Translations under genes and position numbers: made by a program | In this document: positions 1 to 8,958 of the stretch, piece by piece | Layout of the letters: every line of letters starts with the position of its first letter | How positions within the stretch are numbered: position 1 is the stretch's first letter | The notes under the pieces: generated by a model | What the model saw: the letters and a program-made list of their open reading frames with translations, nothing else | The model's database searches: none | What the model was told of the DNA's origin: nothing | Assembly: GCF_024347595.1 (NCBI RefSeq) | Contig: NZ_AP025506.1 | Location: 124,001 to 188,000 of the forward strand | Origin: Vibrio pomeroyi | GTDB lineage: Bacteria > Pseudomonadota > Gammaproteobacteria > Enterobacterales > Vibrionaceae | Reading direction: 5' to 3' | DNA length: 64,000 nucleotides

Positions 1-464
1 GCTTGAGCAAGCGGCCAGCGCACAATGTCCAGTGGTTCAGGTTCATCACCTTCTAGCTTCTCTGGGTAGAGGTCTTCTGCTATAAACAGCGTCATTTTGC
101 TAGAAAAGTAAGAGGGAGCGAGGATCACTTCCTTTAGTGGAGTAAGCTTGTTGGCACCAAAGCCAATCTCTTCCTTGAGTTCACGAACCGCGGCTTCACT
201 CGGTTGTTCGCCTGGATCAATCAGTCCTTTCGGAAAGCCGAGCTCATAGCGTTCAGTACCCGCTGCGTATTCACGCACTAATAGAATATCGCCCTGTTCA
301 GTAATCGGAACCATCATTACTGCGTTGCGCCCGCTGGGCTTCATGCGTTCGTAAGTGCGCTCTTCACCGTTTGAAAAGCGTAAGTCGAGAGACTCGATAG
401 AGAATAGTTTTGATTGAGCGACAGTTTGCTGAGCCAAAATTTCTGGCTTGGTCCTTTTTGTCAT
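1..464 (-). CDS. nudE: ADP compounds hydrolase NudE (partial, C-terminus beyond window)
   Basis: Nudix hydrolase that cleaves ADP-ribose, NADH-type and related ADP compounds. About 154 residues are visible from the ATG at 462-464, and the C-terminal part lies outside the window. A complete Nudix box is seen (GLIDPGE...REL.EEIGF, pattern G-x5-E-x7-RE-x2-EE-x-G), preceded by the NudE-type N-terminus (ILAQQTVAQSKLFSIESL). In E. coli the gene lies in the same broad neighbourhood as the envZ/ompR genes. It is transcribed away from nfuA, with about 300 bp of noncoding DNA between them. The function is family knowledge; the box is seen directly. Confidence 0.92.
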   Translation of the reverse strand, partial: MTKRTKPEILAQQTVAQSKLFSIESLDLRFSNGEERTYERMKPSGRNAVMMVPITEQGDILLVREYAAGTERYELGFPKGLIDPGEQPSEAAVRELKEEIGFGANKLTPLKEVILAPSYFSSKMTLFIAEDLYPEKLEGDEPEPLDIVRWPLAQ

Positions 465-705
465 TGCGCTCGCTCCTTAGCTCATTGGAATTCTTTCTTA
501 TAAAGTCATTCTAATATAGGGGAAATGACGTTGAGTTCCTAGATCCGAGTTTTCATATCCGAGAATTATTGAAGCAGGAACCGATTGCGATCACTTGAAT
601 ACCTTACTCAAGATGGTAACGAGGCGAGAATATTGGCGACTAGCATAAGGAATACAAGAACATAGGAAGCCTAGATTAAAGTGTGTATGCTCAGTCCGAA
701 AACAA

Positions 706-735
706 AAAAGGTTGATGCTTGCGCATCAACCTTTT
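706..735 (-). terminator. Rho-independent terminator of nfuA
   Basis: Perfect 13-bp stem (706-718 with 723-735) with a 4-base loop, core GGTTGATGC/GCATCAACC. A-rich sequence on the plus strand gives the T-tract in the nfuA direction. It lies 28 bp past the nfuA stop. Confidence 0.85.
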
Positions 736-762
736 AAATAACGACTAACACTAAATTAGTGA

Positions 763-1347
763 TTAGTAGTAAGAGTGCTCACCACGATCGTGCTCAGTTG
801 CATCACGAACAGCAGTCAGTTCACCTTCGAACTGTTGAAGAAGTTCTTTTTCGATGCCTTCTTTTAGAGTCACATCAACCATAGAACAACCGTTACAACC
901 GCCGCCGAATGCTACGATAGCAGCACCGTCTTCAGTGATTTCTACTAAGCTAACGTGACCGCCGTGACCAGCAAGTTGTGGGTTAACTTGTGTTTGAATT
1001 GCGTACTCAACACGTTCTAGAAGCGGCGCATCGTCCGATACTTTACGCATCTTAGCGTTTGGTGCTTTAAGTGTTAGTTGAGAGCCCATTTTATCTGTAA
1101 CGAAGTCAATTTCAGCTTCGTCTAGGAACGGTAGGCTTAGCTCATCTACGTACGCAGAGAAAGCTTCGAACTTAAGCTCTGTATCAGATGCTTCAATCGC
1201 ATCTGTTGGGCAGTAAGAAACACCACACTCAGCGTTTTGTGTACCTGGGTTTACCACGAACACACGAATGTTTGTACCTTCAGGCTGCTGTGACAGCAGA
1301 TTGGCAAAATGAGTTTGAGCTGTTTCTGTAATAGTAATATTTGACAC
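763..1347 (-). CDS. nfuA: Fe-S biogenesis protein NfuA
   Basis: Carrier that assembles a [4Fe-4S] cluster between two subunits and delivers it to apo-proteins. It has an N-terminal degenerate A-type domain (residues ~1-100, with AECGVSYCP) and a C-terminal Nfu domain with the cluster-binding CxxC ([14 protein letters not shown]). I chose the GTG at 1345-1347 because it gives [14 protein letters not shown] and 194 residues, the usual Vibrio length. The longer upstream reading frame begins with sequence unlike the family. It is followed by a strong terminator. As in E. coli, it lies next to gntX and bioH. Confidence 0.95.
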   Translation of the reverse strand: MSNITITETAQTHFANLLSQQPEGTNIRVFVVNPGTQNAECGVSYCPTDAIEASDTELKFEAFSAYVDELSLPFLDEAEIDFVTDKMGSQLTLKAPNAKMRKVSDDAPLLERVEYAIQTQVNPQLAGHGGHVSLVEITEDGAAIVAFGGGCNGCSMVDVTLKEGIEKELLQQFEGELTAVRDATEHDRGEHSYY

Positions 1348-1456
1348 GACGAATACCTGAGTAAATTTGTAGGCTATTAGCGCCATTCTACTCCTGTCAG
1401 ATTTGTAATTCAGCCCTTTTTTGTTGGATTGCTGTACAAGTAGCGACTCACACCAG

Positions 1457-2170
1457 TTATCCAGAGGGCTCAGGAGTGCGGCAGATGCAGTAAATATCAA
1501 TCCTTTTCACCCCTACTTCAAGTAGTAATTGGCATAATTGATACACAGTACTGCCTGTGGTTACAACATCATCAATTATCGCGACGTGCGAATAATCCGT
1601 CGCTGAAAAGTTTAAATTTTTCAGAACGAAAGCGCCCTTTAGATTACTTTTTCTTGCCGGCTTGGTGAGCCCTTGTTGGGAAATCGTTGAGCGGGTTCGT
1701 CTAAATAAAACGGCATTTTTGATGTTGAGCTCGTGAGCGGTGTAACGCGCCAATAACTCACTCTGATTAAAGCCACGATGAATGTACCTTTGCCAATGCA
1801 GTGGGACACTCGTCAGCAACGATGCGGGCTCTTCAATCCGTGACGCTAATAACTTCGACAAGTCGCGAGCAAACCAGAACTTATCTGCGTACTTCATTTG
1901 ATGAATATAACCAGCGGTTGGAAAGGTGTAATCGCCGACACAATAGAGGCGATGCCAAGGTGGTGGCTTTGATAAGCACTCACCACACTGCTCAACGGTG
2001 GTGACGGTTTTTAAGCCACATCGTTGGCAGCGAGGTACTGGCTCAAAGAGTTTGAGACAAGAATTGCACCATCGAGGATGTGTATCATTAGGGCATTTAT
2101 CTAGCTTACACAGGTGGCATTGAGGTGTGACCAGACGTGGTGTGTGTTTTTGTAGCCAATCGGATAACAT
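1457..2170 (-). CDS. gntX: ComF/GntX family phosphoribosyltransferase-like protein
   Basis: 237 residues from the ATG at 2168-2170. The N-terminus has a zinc-ribbon-like set of cysteines ([26 protein letters not shown]). The C-terminal half is a type I phosphoribosyltransferase fold with the PRPP loop [13 protein letters not shown]. ComF proteins are needed for DNA uptake in naturally competent bacteria, and vibrios are competent on chitin. The E. coli homologue GntX was linked to gluconate uptake. The order nfuA-gntX-(divergent) bioH matches E. coli. The exact biochemical substrate is unknown. The ATG at 2170 is preferred over an upstream extension that overlaps bioH. Confidence 0.88.
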   Translation of the reverse strand: MLSDWLQKHTPRLVTPQCHLCKLDKCPNDTHPRWCNSCLKLFEPVPRCQRCGLKTVTTVEQCGECLSKPPPWHRLYCVGDYTFPTAGYIHQMKYADKFWFARDLSKLLASRIEEPASLLTSVPLHWQRYIHRGFNQSELLARYTAHELNIKNAVLFRRTRSTISQQGLTKPARKSNLKGAFVLKNLNFSATDYSHVAIIDDVVTTGSTVYQLCQLLLEVGVKRIDIYCICRTPEPSG

Positions 2171-2263
2171 AGCTCGTGATGCTTTTGGGTTATGGTGTTC
2201 CTTTTGCTCACCATACTGAAAAGCGCAGTTTATCGCTGATGGAAAAAGTAGGGAATATTGAGA

Positions 2264-3040
2264 ATGAGTGACGCGTTGTATTGGCATGTTTCAGGGCAAG
2301 GACCCGATTTGGTATTGGTTCATGGTTGGGGAATGAACGGTGCGGTATGGCAGCAAACCGTTAATGCATTAGAGGCCGATTTCCGCGTACACGTTGTCGA
2401 TTTGCCAGGGTACGGACACAGTTCTCACTGCCACGCTCAAGATCTTGAAGAGATAGCTCAACAGCTGTTGGCCGAGGCGCCAAAGCAGGCGATTTGGGTC
2501 GGTTGGTCACTCGGTGGCTTGGTTGCGACACACATGGCGATCCATCATTCAGACTACGTGAGCAAACTGGTGACGGTTGCGAGTTCGCCGAAATTTACTG
2601 CCGAAAAAGAGCCTGTATTATGGCGAGGTATTCAGCCCAACGTATTAACCGCATTCACCGAACAGCTGGTGGAAGATTTCCAAACCACCATCGAACGCTT
2701 TATGGCATTGCAAGCCATGGGCAGCCCATCAGCAAGGCAAGATGTAAAACAGCTCAAGCAAGCGGTGTTGTCTCGCCCGCTACCCAATCCTGATTCATTA
2801 TTGGCTGGTTTAAAGATGCTGTCTGATGTTGACCTACGTGAACAGCTACCTGAGATCTCAGTGCCTATGCTTCGCTTGTATGGCCGATTAGATGGACTCG
2901 TGCCAATTAAGGTCGCTAAAGATCTGGGCAATGCTCTGCCTCATACTGAGCAATACATTTTCACTCAGTCTTCACATGCACCGTTTATGACCGAAGCGGA
3001 TGCCTTTTGCAGTGAGCTTGTCAGCTTCGCACAAAAATAA
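2264..3040 (+). CDS. bioH: Pimeloyl-ACP methyl ester esterase BioH
   Basis: Alpha/beta hydrolase that removes the methyl group from pimeloyl-ACP methyl ester and so closes the BioC/BioH route to biotin. Seen: oxyanion region HGWGMN, nucleophile elbow GWSLGG, acid residue in YGRLDGLVP, and the late catalytic His in SSHAPFM. The ATG at 2264 gives 258 residues. A TTG six bases upstream is also in frame but is not needed. It is transcribed divergently from gntX, with the start regions only about 94 bp apart, as in E. coli. Confidence 0.95.
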   Translation: MSDALYWHVSGQGPDLVLVHGWGMNGAVWQQTVNALEADFRVHVVDLPGYGHSSHCHAQDLEEIAQQLLAEAPKQAIWVGWSLGGLVATHMAIHHSDYVSKLVTVASSPKFTAEKEPVLWRGIQPNVLTAFTEQLVEDFQTTIERFMALQAMGSPSARQDVKQLKQAVLSRPLPNPDSLLAGLKMLSDVDLREQLPEISVPMLRLYGRLDGLVPIKVAKDLGNALPHTEQYIFTQSSHAPFMTEADAFCSELVSFAQK

Positions 3041-3080
3041 TTGCTAAATATATATCCGGCTTGGTCGATATATAAGCTAA

Positions 3081-3240
3081 TACCAATCACAGTAAGTAAG
3101 TGTTCAACAATAGCGTAGGAAAAAGGCTTGAGAACAAGGCAGAGTTTTTCGATAAGTAGTTATTCTACAATCAAAAAATCTAACGCCGTTATCGAGCATT
3201 TTAACAAGCTAGGATGATCAGTTATTTACTACGATTGGTA
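3081..3240. repeat. MITE-like intergenic repeat with ~20-bp terminal inverted repeats
   Basis: 160-bp noncoding segment whose ends are inverted copies. The left end TACCAATCACAGTAAGTAAG and the reverse complement of the right end TACCAATCGTAGTAAATAAC agree at 16 of 20 positions. No reading frame lies inside. It lies just after bioH. I read it as a small non-autonomous palindromic element of the kind common between Vibrio genes; its family name is not known to me. Another copy would be needed to prove mobility. Confidence 0.65.
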
Positions 3241-3379
3241 TAACACCAACGTGTTGCATGATACTCAGACCTAACTCTCTCCAGAGCTGATTGCGGTAAG
3301 TTGGGCTATGCCTGTTGTGCGTTCTCGGTACAACAGTGCTATGGCAATAGTGATGGGCGATTCTTGAGGAGAGTTCGCG

Positions 3380-3853
3380 ATGATTGTGTCACCTGCAACT
3401 GCAGTGAGTGTGCCACTAATCGCCCCGTCCGTTAATGTGCAAACAGAGCAAGTTGCGCGTGATAATAGAGTCCGAGAGCCTGTTGCTCCCGCAGTAGCAT
3501 TGGCGAGAACCAATGCAGAGCGTAAGGTAAAATCAGACGATAAACGAAGGCAGCAGTCGGCTTGGGATCCTTCAGACCATCCAGGTTATGAAATGGAGAA
3601 CGAGTCAGAGGCCAATTCGGTTAGCCAAGAAGAGCCACAAGACCCTTTTGATAGGCTGTTCAGCTTATTGGCACTGAAAACATACAGTGCTGATCAAGGC
3701 AAAGGCTATACCATGCGTTTCCGCCTGCCAAAGCATGTTTTAGATGCGGCGATTCAGGAAGGACAGATGGAGAAACGACGTAAGGTCATAAAGTATCATT
3801 ATGGTCATGCTGTTGCGCCTCATGCTCCGTCAGAGATGTTAGTCGTATTATGA
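3380..3853 (+). CDS. Conserved hypothetical protein (157 aa)
   Basis: I do not recognise a named family. The N-terminus (MIVSPATAVSVPLIAPSVN) is mildly hydrophobic but is not a clear signal peptide. The middle (residues ~60-95) is acidic and low in complexity. The C-terminus (residues ~95-157) is more ordered, with a block around YTMRFRLPKHVLDAAIQEG followed by a basic stretch. A strong ribosome site (GAGGAGAG, 3366-3373) supports the ATG at 3380. It stands alone between two palindromic repeats, one on each side. From memory, similar proteins occur in other vibrios in the same place, but no function can be given. Confidence 0.7.
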   Translation: MIVSPATAVSVPLIAPSVNVQTEQVARDNRVREPVAPAVALARTNAERKVKSDDKRRQQSAWDPSDHPGYEMENESEANSVSQEEPQDPFDRLFSLLALKTYSADQGKGYTMRFRLPKHVLDAAIQEGQMEKRRKVIKYHYGHAVAPHAPSEMLVVL

Positions 3854-3854
3854 T

Positions 3855-3982
3855 TATACTCTTCATACTTGAAGCCGCAGCGTTGTTAACTGCGTAAGTT
3901 CACCCTAATCACATAGAACCCCTATGCTCATAGGGCTGAACTTACTTGTTGCCTAGCTGCAGCTACAATTATTTTGAGTATA
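3855..3982. repeat. ERIC (enterobacterial repetitive intergenic consensus) element
   Basis: 128-bp palindromic noncoding unit ending in TATACTC and GAGTATA. The left part (TATACTCTTCATACTTGAAG, then CCGCAGCG) matches the remembered ERIC end that reads TATACTCGTCATACTTCAAG plus TGCAG. The length equals the ERIC norm of about 127 bp. ERICs are known from Vibrio as well as enterics. It lies between the hypothetical gene and the tex terminator and would be transcribed into mRNA as a long hairpin. Confidence 0.8.
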
Positions 3983-4034
3983 AAGACGAAGGATACAACC
4001 AAGCTTCGATGTCTTTTTTGAACACATAATAAAA

Positions 4035-4066
4035 AAAACCTGCATACCCTAAGGGATGCAGGTTTT
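4035..4066 (-). terminator. Rho-independent terminator of tex
   Basis: Stem AACCTGCATCCC-like (ACCTGCAT/ATGCAGGT core) with A-rich flank on the plus strand, giving a T-run in the tex direction. It lies about 40 bp after the tex stop. Confidence 0.8.
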
Positions 4067-4105
4067 CTGTTTTAAGCTAATCCGCTTTTTAGATGAGCTA
4101 ACGGA

Positions 4106-6436
4106 TTATTTTTTCGCTTTTGCAAAAGCAGCGGCAAATGCACCACCCATCGCGGCATTTTGTTGTGGCTCCTCACGACGGCGTTGACCACCTTGCGAGT
4201 TTTGATTCGAGCGGTTTTGTGTGCGAGGTGCACTTGAACGTTGAGCACGGTTGTCTTGTCCCGGTTCGTCCTTCATACGCATGCTTAGTGCAATACGTTT
4301 ACGCTGAACATCCACTTCCATCACCTTCACTTTCACGATGTCGCCCGCTTTCACCACTTCACGTGGGTCAGAAACAAAGCGATCGGTCAGCGCTGAAATG
4401 TGCACTAAGCCATCTTGGTGAACACCAATATCAACGAAGGCACCAAAGTTGGCCACGTTCGACACCACACCTTCTAGAATCATGCCCGGCTCTAGATCTG
4501 AAACGCAGTTTACGCCATCAGCGAAGGTTGCAGTCTTGAACTCAGGGCGAGGGTCGCGTCCTGGCTTATCCAGCTCCTTGATGATGTCTGTAACTGTAGG
4601 TACACCAAAGCTTTCATTGGTGTAATCAACCGCGTGCAAACCACGTAAGAAGTCGGTATTACCTACCAGAGATTTGATGTCTTTTTGGTTTTTCTCAGCG
4701 ATGGTTTTCACCACAGGGTAAGCTTCCGGGTGAACCGATGATGCATCTAACGGGTTCTTACCATCCATAATACGTAGGAAACCAGCACACTGTTCAAAGG
4801 CTTTTGGCCCCAAGCGAGCGACTTTCTTCAGCGTAGTACGAGCTTCGAAGCGACCATTCTCATCACGGAAGTCCACGATGTTCTGAGCGATGGTGCTAGA
4901 AAGACCCGCTACGCGAGTAAGTAGCGCGGCAGACGCGGTATTCACATCAACACCCACGGCGTTTACACAGTCTTCGACAATCGCATCTAGGCGCTTAGCA
5001 AGCATGGTTTGGCTAACGTCATGTTGATATTGGCCCACACCGATCGATTTAGGGTCAATCTTCACAAGCTCCGCCAATGGATCTTGTAGACGACGAGCGA
5101 TGGATACCGCACCACGAATCGATACGTCCATGTTCGGGAATTCTTTCGCCGCCAACTCAGACGCTGAATAAACGGAAGCACCTGCTTCGCTAACAATAAT
5201 TTTTTGTGCTTTTAGGTTGCCGCGTTTAATTACGTCAGCCACAAAGCTATCGGTTTCGCGTGAAGCCGTACCATTACCAATCGCAATTAGGTCGACATTG
5301 AACTGACGAACCATCTGCTCAACAACGTGTGCTGATTTGTCGTATTGCTTTTGTGGTGGGTGAGGGTAAATCGTTTCTGTCGCGAGAACTTTACCTGTTG
5401 AATCCACCACCGCGATTTTTGAACCGGTACGTAAACCTGGATCTAAGCCCAACGTTGCACGAGGGCCAGCAGGTGCAGCCATGAGCAGGTCTTTAAGGTT
5501 GGTCGCGAATACTTCAATCGCTTCGATTTCAGCACGCTCTTTCATTGCGCCCATTAACTCGGTTTCCATGTGCATAGAAACCTTGATGCGCCATGCCCAG
5601 CTGATCACTTGCTTGCGCCATGCATCTGCTGGTGCGCTGCTTAGGGTAATGCCGTAATGATCAGAGATGATGTTCTCGCAGTAAGAACCACGTACACCTT
5701 CTTCTTGTTCAGGGTCTGCGTTCATCGCCAGTGTTAGGAAGCCTTCATTGCGGCCACGCAGCATGGCAAGCGCACGGTGTGATGGCACTTTGCTCAGAGC
5801 TTCGTTGTGCTCGAAGTAGTCTTTGAACTTCTCACCTTCGTTCTCTTTGCCAGCCACAACACGAGCACTAAGCTCTGCATTACGGTTTAGGTGTTGGCGA
5901 ATCTTTTCAAGTAGATTTGCGTCTTCCGCAATGCGCTCCATGATGATCGCACGTGCGCCATCGAGTGCTGCTTTGGTATCGGCAATGCCTTTGTCGTTGC
6001 TAACAAAGTTGGCTGCTTCGGTTTCAGGATCGTGCTGTGGTTCAGTCCATAGCGTATCGGCCAGTGGCTCTAGGCCTGCTTCAATTGCGATCTGACCTTT
6101 GGTGCGGCGCTTTGGTTTGTATGGCAGGTATAAATCTTCTAGGCGAGTCTTGCTGTCAGCCTGAGTGATATCACGCTCGAGTTCTGGCGTGAGTTTCCCT
6201 TGGTCTTGAATCGACTTAAGAATCGTTTGGCGGCGATCATCAAGTTCGCGAAGGTAAGAAAGGCGACTATCAAGGTTACGTAGTTGGGTATCGTCTAAGC
6301 CACCCGTGACCTCTTTACGGTAGCGGGCAATAAAGGGAACGGTGTTACCGTCGTCAATTAGGTTTACTGCGGCGGTGACTTGCTCTGAACGAACATTCAG
6401 TTCTTCAGCAATCAGTCGACAGATAGCTTGGCTCAT
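4106..6436 (-). CDS. tex: S1 RNA-binding transcription accessory protein Tex (YhgF)
   Basis: 776-residue nucleic-acid-binding protein, involved in transcription and linked to RNA polymerase in other bacteria. Domain order is typical: N-terminal helical region (with [17 protein letters not shown] [15 protein letters not shown]), YqgF/RNase H-like domain ([17 protein letters not shown]), helix-hairpin-helix repeats ([15 protein letters not shown]), and a C-terminal S1 domain ([21 protein letters not shown]). The tail is low-complexity and Arg/Gln-rich. Its neighbour in most gammaproteobacteria is greB, and here greB is interrupted. It starts about 120 bp before the VarA box of csrB, on the opposite strand. 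Confidence 0.95.
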   Translation of the reverse strand: MSQAICRLIAEELNVRSEQVTAAVNLIDDGNTVPFIARYRKEVTGGLDDTQLRNLDSRLSYLRELDDRRQTILKSIQDQGKLTPELERDITQADSKTRLEDLYLPYKPKRRTKGQIAIEAGLEPLADTLWTEPQHDPETEAANFVSNDKGIADTKAALDGARAIIMERIAEDANLLEKIRQHLNRNAELSARVVAGKENEGEKFKDYFEHNEALSKVPSHRALAMLRGRNEGFLTLAMNADPEQEEGVRGSYCENIISDHYGITLSSAPADAWRKQVISWAWRIKVSMHMETELMGAMKERAEIEAIEVFATNLKDLLMAAPAGPRATLGLDPGLRTGSKIAVVDSTGKVLATETIYPHPPQKQYDKSAHVVEQMVRQFNVDLIAIGNGTASRETDSFVADVIKRGNLKAQKIIVSEAGASVYSASELAAKEFPNMDVSIRGAVSIARRLQDPLAELVKIDPKSIGVGQYQHDVSQTMLAKRLDAIVEDCVNAVGVDVNTASAALLTRVAGLSSTIAQNIVDFRDENGRFEARTTLKKVARLGPKAFEQCAGFLRIMDGKNPLDASSVHPEAYPVVKTIAEKNQKDIKSLVGNTDFLRGLHAVDYTNESFGVPTVTDIIKELDKPGRDPRPEFKTATFADGVNCVSDLEPGMILEGVVSNVANFGAFVDIGVHQDGLVHISALTDRFVSDPREVVKAGDIVKVKVMEVDVQRKRIALSMRMKDEPGQDNRAQRSSAPRTQNRSNQNSQGGQRRREEPQQNAAMGGAFAAAFAKAKK

Positions 6437-6554
6437 CCGATGAATCTCTTATTTAATATCGTGATAAATACATGGGGGTGAGCGTACGCTTTTTCTAGCT
6501 TTGGCTGTGTAATTATCCTGTCAGAAGTCGAATTTCCGTTTGTGATACCCACTT

Positions 6555-6572
6555 TGTGCGAGATCTCTTACA
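6555..6572 (+). promoter_or_regulatory. VarA/GacA upstream activating box of csrB
   Basis: TGTGCGAGATCTCTTACA is close to the known GacA/VarA palindrome TGTAAGN6CTTACA. It lies about 165-180 bp before the presumed csrB start, the usual distance for this class of promoter. Confidence 0.8.
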
Positions 6573-6734
6573 AGTGATGTGCGACTAAGTCACTTTAAAC
6601 CGATGAAATCTTCCTAAAATTAACTTAAGTAATTGATTTAATTGTGCTGATTGTTTGAGGGCATATTTCTCACCTGAAATGTTTTTTGGGACTATCTAGG
6701 AAATAGCGCCATTTCCCGTAATATTTAACTTGTC

Positions 6735-7040
6735 GACAGGGAGTTGGCAGGAACAGGAAAAAGCCTAATGGACTAGGTATCTTTAGGATGAAGATTTGAT
6801 TACTTAGGATGAGTGGTCAGCAAGGAAGTGATAATCTCTGGATGAGATTCGCCAGTCAGGATGACAGGCTAGAATGGACACCGCTAGGATGGCGATGAAC
6901 AAAAAGGAAATTGGTTAAAGGATTTAGCCACTATCAAGGAAAGATGCAGGGAGCACCTTATCTCGAAGAGATAAACAGTAGCCGGATTGCTGCGATAGAG
7001 ACTTAACCCCGCTAGGCGAAAGCCTTGCGGGGTTTTCTTT
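6735..7040 (+). ncRNA. csrB: CsrB-family regulatory RNA (CsrA sponge)
   Basis: About 305 nt of noncoding sequence with about 16 GGA motifs (AGGA, AGGGA, TGGA), many as AGGATGA. These are CsrA-binding sites displayed in small hairpins. The RNA ends in a strong GC-rich terminator. It titrates the global translational regulator CsrA. In Vibrio its synthesis is switched on by VarS/VarA, and the matching VarA box is upstream at 6555-6572. The 5' end is an estimate from an AT-rich -10-like TAATATT near 6719. Vibrios usually have several such RNAs, and which paralogue this is (csrB1-3) cannot be told from the window. Confidence 0.9.
7005..7040 (+). terminator. csrB terminator
   Basis: Stem AACCCCGC(T)AGGC / GCCT(T)GCGGGGTT with a GAAA tetraloop, followed by TTTTCTTTT. 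Confidence 0.92.
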
Positions 7041-7099
7041 TATCTGGCGTTTGTAATGTCAGGCGAGGCCTTTTTCGCTACCTGCAAATCCGATAGACA

Positions 7100-7438
7100 T
7101 TAGCTTTCTGCGTAGCGAATCGAGTTAACGAACCACTCTTTTTCGCCTTCTGGGGTTCTTACCGTAAATTCGTCATCCACTTCTTTCTTCAGCAGCGCAC
7201 GTGCCATCGGCGAATCGATAGACACGTAGTTTTTTACGCCGCCATAGATCTCATCAGGGCCAACAATGCGGAATGTCTTTGTGTCGCCGTCGTCATTTTC
7301 GATCTCGACCCAAGCTCCGAAGAACACCTTGCCTTCTTGTTGTGGTGAGTAATCCACAACCTTTACTTGATCAAGACGTTTTCTTAGATAGCGAACGCGG
7401 CGGTCGATCTCTCGAAGGCGTTTTTTGTTGTACTGATA
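7100..7438 (-). pseudogene. greB: greB 3' part (codon 48 to stop), separated by island insertion
   Basis: Encodes the C-terminal two thirds of native GreB, starting exactly at Y48-Q-Y-N-K-K and running to the normal end (WFVNSIRYAES). In the greB frame a TAA stop sits directly before codon 48 and belongs to the inserted island. The remaining frame has only an internal ATG (MDYSPQQ, 7357) and could at best make the C-terminal domain without the coiled-coil that enters the RNA polymerase channel. The 5' part lies 13.9 kb away at 21314-21454. Intact GreB rescues backtracked RNA polymerase by stimulating transcript cleavage. Confidence 0.93.
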
Positions 7439-7472
7439 TTAGTTCTACTCTTAAGAACGTACTAATAGCTGC
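7439..7472 (+). repeat. Left end inverted repeat of the island
   Basis: Reads inward with blocks TTAG, ACTCT, TACTAA and GCTGC. The same blocks occur in the same order in the reverse complement of 21274-21306. It directly abuts greB codon 48. Confidence 0.6.
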
Positions 7473-7551
7473 AATACTACTTCTAACTATCTGATATTAA
7501 GCCGGCCTGCTTTATAGTTGAGTCATTTGAATTAGTAAGAACCATCAACTA

Positions 7552-7584
7552 TATACTAAGTAGTATATTAAGATTTCCTTAGTA
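7552..7584. promoter_or_regulatory. gmt operon promoter region with XRE-type operator
   Basis: TATACTAAG at 7552-7560 contains a -10-like TATACT. It is followed by the 7-5-7 palindrome TATTAAG-ATTTC-CTTAGTA (7566-7584), which matches the perfect palindrome TACTAAG-N5-CTTAGTA in front of the island's divergent regulator gene. This suggests the XRE protein represses gmtYZX. Confidence 0.6.
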
Positions 7585-7597
7585 TTTGAGGTGGCTG

Positions 7598-7657
7598 ATG
7601 AACTATGACAAGAGTTGGTCTGGGTGGCATGACTATTTAGAACAAACGAAGAAATGA
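7598..7657 (+). CDS. Leader mini-ORF upstream of and overlapping gmtY
   Basis: A 19-codon frame with a good ribosome site (GAGGTGG, 7588-7594). Its stop overlaps the gmtY start as ATGA. The peptide contains SWSGWHDYLEQ, which resembles the W-x-W-x-x-FL core of the repeats in GmtZ. It may be a translational-coupling leader, or the tail of a lost repeat domain. Whether the peptide matters is unknown. gmtY itself has no obvious ribosome site of its own beyond the coupled stop. Confidence 0.45.
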   Translation: MNYDKSWSGWHDYLEQTKK

Positions 7658-8958
7658 GCTTCGTAATAAAGCGTGGAGTGAACTACATAGCTGGTACAGG
7701 CCGGCTCTCGTTTCGCTTTCCAGCGCTTTTTACTGAAAATGGCTTGCTGATTTCTCACTTGAGATTTTTGCACGAGAATCGCTACAAATCTCAGTCGTGG
7801 CTAGAGCGCAATACCTTCGCTGTAGAGCTTCTTTTAAAGTACATAGAGCGCCAATTATCAAGCTTCTCATCGGCTACAGATCTGCTAAGAGCTTTTGTTG
7901 AAGCGTTACAGTTTGGAACGATTCAAGATGGGCAAGATAACTCGGGTTTGTTCTGGTCTCCTCGAAGAAGTGAAGATGTGAATGTTCTTCTTCGTCATAT
8001 CACTGATTACTGCGACTACTTAGACACAATCCATGGTACTGATTTACCGAAGCTAAATCCCTTGAGGAAAGCCAATTATGCAGAAGAACGCTTGCAGTGG
8101 TGTGCTTATTACAGAAGGCACAGTCGTAGCTTCCTGAATCACTTAGCTAAACCATCCCGACAGCAATTCTCAGTTGTTAGAAAGATTCGAGGACCTGAAA
8201 GGCGCCTAGTTGATATCGAAGCGGTATATCGCTTTCCAGAAGACCGAATTGAAGACTTACTGCTGCATGGGTTTGTTTCTGCTTCAGGAGAACCGGATTA
8301 TGGTAGTCAGTTAATCGTAATGTTGATGCATTTTGGTGGGCTACGATTGTCAGAGTGCTTTCATATATATACCGATGATATATCTATAGAACCACAGTCA
8401 GGTGCAGGTATTGTATCGGTTTTCCATCCTAGTGATGGAAAGTCTCCAGATGAACGTTTCAGTAATCGAAGAGAATATTTAACTCATAAATACCGACTGA
8501 ACCCGAGGAATGAGTATTCGAGAAACCATGGGCTCTACGCTGGCTGGAAAGGACCTTTGCTTACAAATCGCAACCTGTCCTTTGATGTCATGTTTTATCC
8601 CGCAAGTAAAGCCGTTGAGTTCACTCTGTTACTGCAAAAATACCTTGCGACTAGGCCTACTTCAGAATCTCCTTTCTTATTTGTTAATTCAAAAGGTCAT
8701 CCAGAAAGTAAAAAAAATTTCAATCAAAAGCACAATAGAGCAATTCGAAGAATTGGACTCGAACCCTCCAAGTCACTAGGGACAACTCCGCACGCACATC
8801 GCCATTCTTATGGATACAGGTTAAGTAAGAATGATTTCTCTCAGCTAGAAATTCAAAAAGCGATGCATCATAAAAGCCCGGACAGTTGTTTGGTGTACTT
8901 AAAGCCTACGCATGAAGATGTTCGAGTTAAAATGAGAGGGCTACTGAATGAAACTTAA
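7654..8958 (+). CDS. gmtY: GMT tyrosine recombinase GmtY
   Basis: 434-residue site-specific recombinase. The catalytic set of tyrosine recombinases is visible: Arg231 in GGLRLSE, His380-x-x-Arg383 in HAHRHSYG, a His at 405/406 in MHHKSPDS, and the nucleophile candidate Tyr415 in CLVYLK. It is the first gene of the gmtY-gmtZ-gmtX operon and overlaps gmtZ by 11 bp. It should cut and join the island ends and the greB target together with GmtZ. The start ATG at 7654 overlaps the stop of a leader mini-ORF. The family name is from memory of the described Gamma-Mobile-Trio; the catalytic residues are seen directly. Confidence 0.9.
   Translation: MSFVIKRGVNYIAGTGRLSFRFPALFTENGLLISHLRFLHENRYKSQSWLERNTFAVELLLKYIERQLSSFSSATDLLRAFVEALQFGTIQDGQDNSGLFWSPRRSEDVNVLLRHITDYCDYLDTIHGTDLPKLNPLRKANYAEERLQWCAYYRRHSRSFLNHLAKPSRQQFSVVRKIRGPERRLVDIEAVYRFPEDRIEDLLLHGFVSASGEPDYGSQLIVMLMHFGGLRLSECFHIYTDDISIEPQSGAGIVSVFHPSDGKSPDERFSNRREYLTHKYRLNPRNEYSRNHGLYAGWKGPLLTNRNLSFDVMFYPASKAVEFTLLLQKYLATRPTSESPFLFVNSKGHPESKKNFNQKHNRAIRRIGLEPSKSLGTTPHAHRHSYGYRLSKNDFSQLEIQKAMHHKSPDSCLVYLKPTHEDVRVKMRGLLNET

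Noticed and set aside
7100..7357. Stand-alone C-terminal Gre gene
   Set aside because: It has no ribosome site of its own and is the 3' fragment of the interrupted greB.
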